A DNA stretch of 8,687 nucleotides, taken from contig JALGZO010000393.1 in NCBI GenBank assembly GCA_025774865.1, positions 1-8,687 on the forward strand, read 5' to 3'. Below, one piece after another: positions 6,693-8,687 of the stretch. Source of the DNA: a bacterium (GTDB taxonomy: Bacteria > ARS69). The first letter of the stretch is position 1, and the number at the start of each line of letters is the position of its first letter. Both the position numbers and the translations under genes were made by a program. The notes under the pieces were generated by a model. That model made no database searches, was not told the DNA's origin, and was given only the letters and a program-made list of their open reading frames with translations.

Positions 6693-8375
6693 ATGGAATC
6701 GAGAATCTGGCACCACGCCTACGACGCGGGGGTTCCCGCGGAGATCGGGTTCGCGGAAACAGCGCTCCCGGAGCACCTGAACGAGTCCGCGGCGCGATTC
6801 GGTGATCGCCCGGCGCTCCGTTTTCTCAACCGTCGGATGAGCTATCGTGAGCTCGACGCTCAGGTCGACCGTTTCGCGGCGGCGCTCGCGGGTCTCGGCG
6901 TCGCGAAGGGCGACCGGGTCGCGATCCAGCTCCCGAATCTGCCGCAGACAATCATCTCGTTCTACGGGACGCTGCGACTCGGTGCCGTCGCGGTCATGAC
7001 GAACCCGCTCTACGTGGCGCGCGAGCTGGAGCACCAGTGGAACGACGCCGGTTGCAAGATCGCGATCACGACCGACTTTCTGTACGCGGGTCGCATCGAG
7101 CCGATCCGTGACAAGTTGCCGGTCGAGCATTTCGTCATCGCGGAGATCGCAGAATACCTTCGCTTCCCGCTGAAGCAGCTCGCACCGATCAAGCTGAAAC
7201 GGACGACCCCGCCGCTCTGCGCCGACGTGAAACCGGGACCGGGCATTCACCGGTTCCGGGAGCTGCTGGACGCGGCCCCCGGAGGCCCGCCCACGGTGGC
7301 GAACAACCCGGGGGATCTCGCCGCTCTCCAGTACACCGGCGGCACCACCGGATCGTCGAAGGGGGCCATGCTGACGCACGCGAACCTCTCGTGCCAGGCG
7401 CAGCAGCTCAGCGCGTGGCTTCCGGAGCTGGTTGCCGGTGAAGAGGTGTTCCTGGCCGCCCTCCCCTTCTTCCACGTTTTCGGGCTGTCGGTGGCGATGA
7501 GTCTCCCGGTACACGTCGCCGCGGAAGTGATCCTCCTCCCGAATCCCCGCGAGATACCCTTGATGATCGACGCCATCAACAAGCACGGCGTCACGATCTT
7601 CCCGATCGTTCCGGCGATGGTGAACGGGATCAACCAGAGTCCGAAGGTCGCCGGGCTGAAGGTCGGGACCTTGAAGATCTGCGTTTCCGGATCCGCCCCG
7701 CTGCCCGAGGACACGCTTCGCTCGTTCGAGGCCCGAACGGGAGGCCGGATCGTCGAGGGCTACGGACTCACCGAGGCTTCCCCGGTGACCCACGTGAATC
7801 CGAACAACGGTGTTCGCAAGATCAACACGATCGGGGTGCCGATCCCCGGGACCGACTGCCGGATCGTCTCCCTGGAGGACGGGCGGACGTTGGGGGCCGG
7901 CGAAGAGGGTGAGCTGGTCATCCGGGGTCCCCAGGTGATGAAGGGCTATTGGAATCAGCCAGAGGAGACGGCGGGGACTCTGCGGGACGGGTGGCTTCAC
8001 ACGGGCGATCTCGCCTCGATGGATGACGACGGCTACTTCCGGATCGTCGGTCGCAAGAAGGAGCTCATCATCGCCGGCGGCTACAACATCTATCCCGACG
8101 AAATCGACGAGGTTCTGGTCTCTCACCCGGACATCCTCGAGGCCGCCACGATCGGAGTGCCGGACGAGAAACGGGGAGAAACCGTGAAGTCGTTCGTGGT
8201 GTTGAGACCCGGCGCTTCCGTCTCCGAGGAGGAGATCACCTCGTACTGCCGCGAGCGGCTCGCCGCCTACAAGATCCCACGCCTCCTCGAGTACCGCGAC
8301 GAGCTACCCAAGAGCAGCGTGCTGAAGATCCTTCGCCGAAAGCTCCTCGAAGAGGAGCTCGCGGCGAAGGCTTGA
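6693..8375 (+). CDS. fadD: FadD-type long-chain fatty acyl-CoA synthetase
   Basis: This 560-residue enzyme matches the length and layout of E. coli FadD (561 residues) and should convert a fatty acid, ATP and CoA to acyl-CoA, AMP and pyrophosphate through an acyl-adenylate. The start near a Trp-x3-Tyr-x2-Gly-Val-Pro motif is typical of the FadD group. Visible signatures are the ATP-binding loop YTGGTTGSSKG at 214-224, YGLTEASPV from 357, WLHTGD at 434-439 with Asp439, the hinge GRKKE at 453-457, GGYNIYPDE at 462-470, and the C-terminal LPKSSVLKILRR at 538-549, where Lys545 is the expected catalytic lysine. The residue before that lysine is Leu544 instead of the usual glycine. The hydrophobic, non-secreted sequence suggests a cytosolic or membrane-associated enzyme. 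The ATG follows the preceding stop by 6 bases with only a weak, very close purine tract (AAGAGAG), which suggests translational coupling to the fusion gene. Chain-length preference cannot be read; a role in biosynthesis is as possible as beta-oxidation. Confidence 0.92.
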   Translation: MESRIWHHAYDAGVPAEIGFAETALPEHLNESAARFGDRPALRFLNRRMSYRELDAQVDRFAAALAGLGVAKGDRVAIQLPNLPQTIISFYGTLRLGAVAVMTNPLYVARELEHQWNDAGCKIAITTDFLYAGRIEPIRDKLPVEHFVIAEIAEYLRFPLKQLAPIKLKRTTPPLCADVKPGPGIHRFRELLDAAPGGPPTVANNPGDLAALQYTGGTTGSSKGAMLTHANLSCQAQQLSAWLPELVAGEEVFLAALPFFHVFGLSVAMSLPVHVAAEVILLPNPREIPLMIDAINKHGVTIFPIVPAMVNGINQSPKVAGLKVGTLKICVSGSAPLPEDTLRSFEARTGGRIVEGYGLTEASPVTHVNPNNGVRKINTIGVPIPGTDCRIVSLEDGRTLGAGEEGELVIRGPQVMKGYWNQPEETAGTLRDGWLHTGDLASMDDDGYFRIVGRKKELIIAGGYNIYPDEIDEVLVSHPDILEAATIGVPDEKRGETVKSFVVLRPGASVSEEEITSYCRERLAAYKIPRLLEYRDELPKSSVLKILRRKLLEEELAAKA

Positions 8376-8380
8376 CCCGC

Positions 8381-8386
8381 GGAGGG
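8381..8386 (+). promoter_or_regulatory. Shine-Dalgarno site for the gene starting at 8396
   Basis: GGAGGG lies 9 bases before the ATG at 8396 and 5 bases after the preceding stop codon. It is the main support for the start of the truncated last gene. Confidence 0.65.
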
Positions 8387-8395
8387 CACGACCCG

Positions 8396-8687
8396 ATGAG
8401 CAGGCTCGAAAAGTACCGCGGCCATCTGCGGGAGCGCGGTTTCGCGTGGACCGCGCTCTACGCGCTCCGGATGGTCGGGATGAAATACGTCCAGCTCGTA
8501 GACCGGCTCGTCGTCAGAATCGAGCAGCGACGTTTCATCACGGGCGAAGACACCGTCTCAGCCCATTACAACTCCCTCGTCGAGAATCGCCATCGGTGGG
8601 AGGTGCACGATTGGTCTCGACTCGGCGAAGAGTGGACCGACGGGGCACGCATCCGGAAAGGGCTCGATCCGCAGGAGTGGAAGAACA
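8396..8687 (+). CDS. partial probable class I SAM-dependent methyltransferase (N-terminal 97 codons)
   Basis: The frame opens at ATG 8396, 20 bases after the acyl-CoA synthetase stop, and runs to the window edge without a stop, so only 97 codons and one base are visible. The first 45 residues form a basic, amphipathic helical stretch. Residues 49-60 read TGEDTVSAHYNS, and around 68-81 the pattern is Trp, then DWS (72-74), then GEEWT (77-81). As I recall, this TGxxTVSxxYNS...DWSxxGEEWT arrangement occurs in a group of bacterial class I SAM-dependent methyltransferases just before the SAM-binding glycine-rich loop. That loop would lie beyond the window, so the assignment rests on the N-terminal pattern only. 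Spacing and strand make it part of the same apparent operon, where it could methylate a product of the upstream enzymes; the substrate is unknown. Confidence 0.6.
   Translation, partial: MSRLEKYRGHLRERGFAWTALYALRMVGMKYVQLVDRLVVRIEQRRFITGEDTVSAHYNSLVENRHRWEVHDWSRLGEEWTDGARIRKGLDPQEWKN

Noticed and set aside
2823-7364. The two ligases as a recent tandem duplication
   Set aside because: Only superfamily motifs are shared (ATP loop, TE, WLxTGD, RKKE). Loop sequences, the C-terminal lysine motif and the spacing between motifs differ, which indicates separate subfamilies.
6660-8126. 488-codon open frame on the minus strand opposite the FadD-type gene
   Set aside because: It is antisense to an unmistakable acyl-CoA synthetase and has no recognisable domain; the equal length to the frame at 540-2006 is a coincidence, as the two translations are unrelated.

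Overview
The window is a GC-rich (roughly two thirds G+C by eye) bacterial segment. It carries four genes, all on the + strand and packed tightly: gaps of 33, 6 and 20 bases separate successive reading frames. No intergenic stretch over 300 bases, RNA gene, CRISPR array, insertion sequence or transposon end was seen. Codon use is strongly biased to G/C in third positions, which produces long spurious antisense frames. The organism cannot be named from these genes. The composition and the large multidomain ligase fit a high-GC, non-model environmental phylum such as Gemmatimonadota, Eisenbacteria, Acidobacteriota or Myxococcota; this is inference only.

Layout: (1) 93-1889, a 598-residue protein with an N-terminal dinucleotide-binding Rossmann fold (GGAGLVG), resembling the extended short-chain dehydrogenase/epimerase superfamily but much longer. 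(2) 1923-6686, a 1587-residue multidomain protein that starts at GTG. It has a helical N-terminal extension, a complete AMP-forming acyl ligase (ANL) domain, a probable helical-repeat section, a central segment with weak resemblance to a kinase/phosphotransferase fold, another helical section and a C-terminal GNAT acetyltransferase. (3) 6693-8375, a 560-residue FadD-type long-chain acyl-CoA synthetase. (4) 8396 to the right edge, the first 97 codons of a protein that looks like a class I SAM-dependent methyltransferase.

The spacing and common orientation suggest one operon. Two different adenylating enzymes, an NAD(P)-dependent oxidoreductase-like protein, a GNAT domain and a possible methyltransferase together point to activation and tailoring of a fatty-acyl or other carboxylate substrate, for example in lipid or secondary-metabolite synthesis. 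No substrate can be read from the sequence. The most unusual object is the ligase/helical/kinase-like/GNAT fusion. A smaller curiosity is a short GC-rich inverted repeat that could mask the ribosome-binding site of the first gene.
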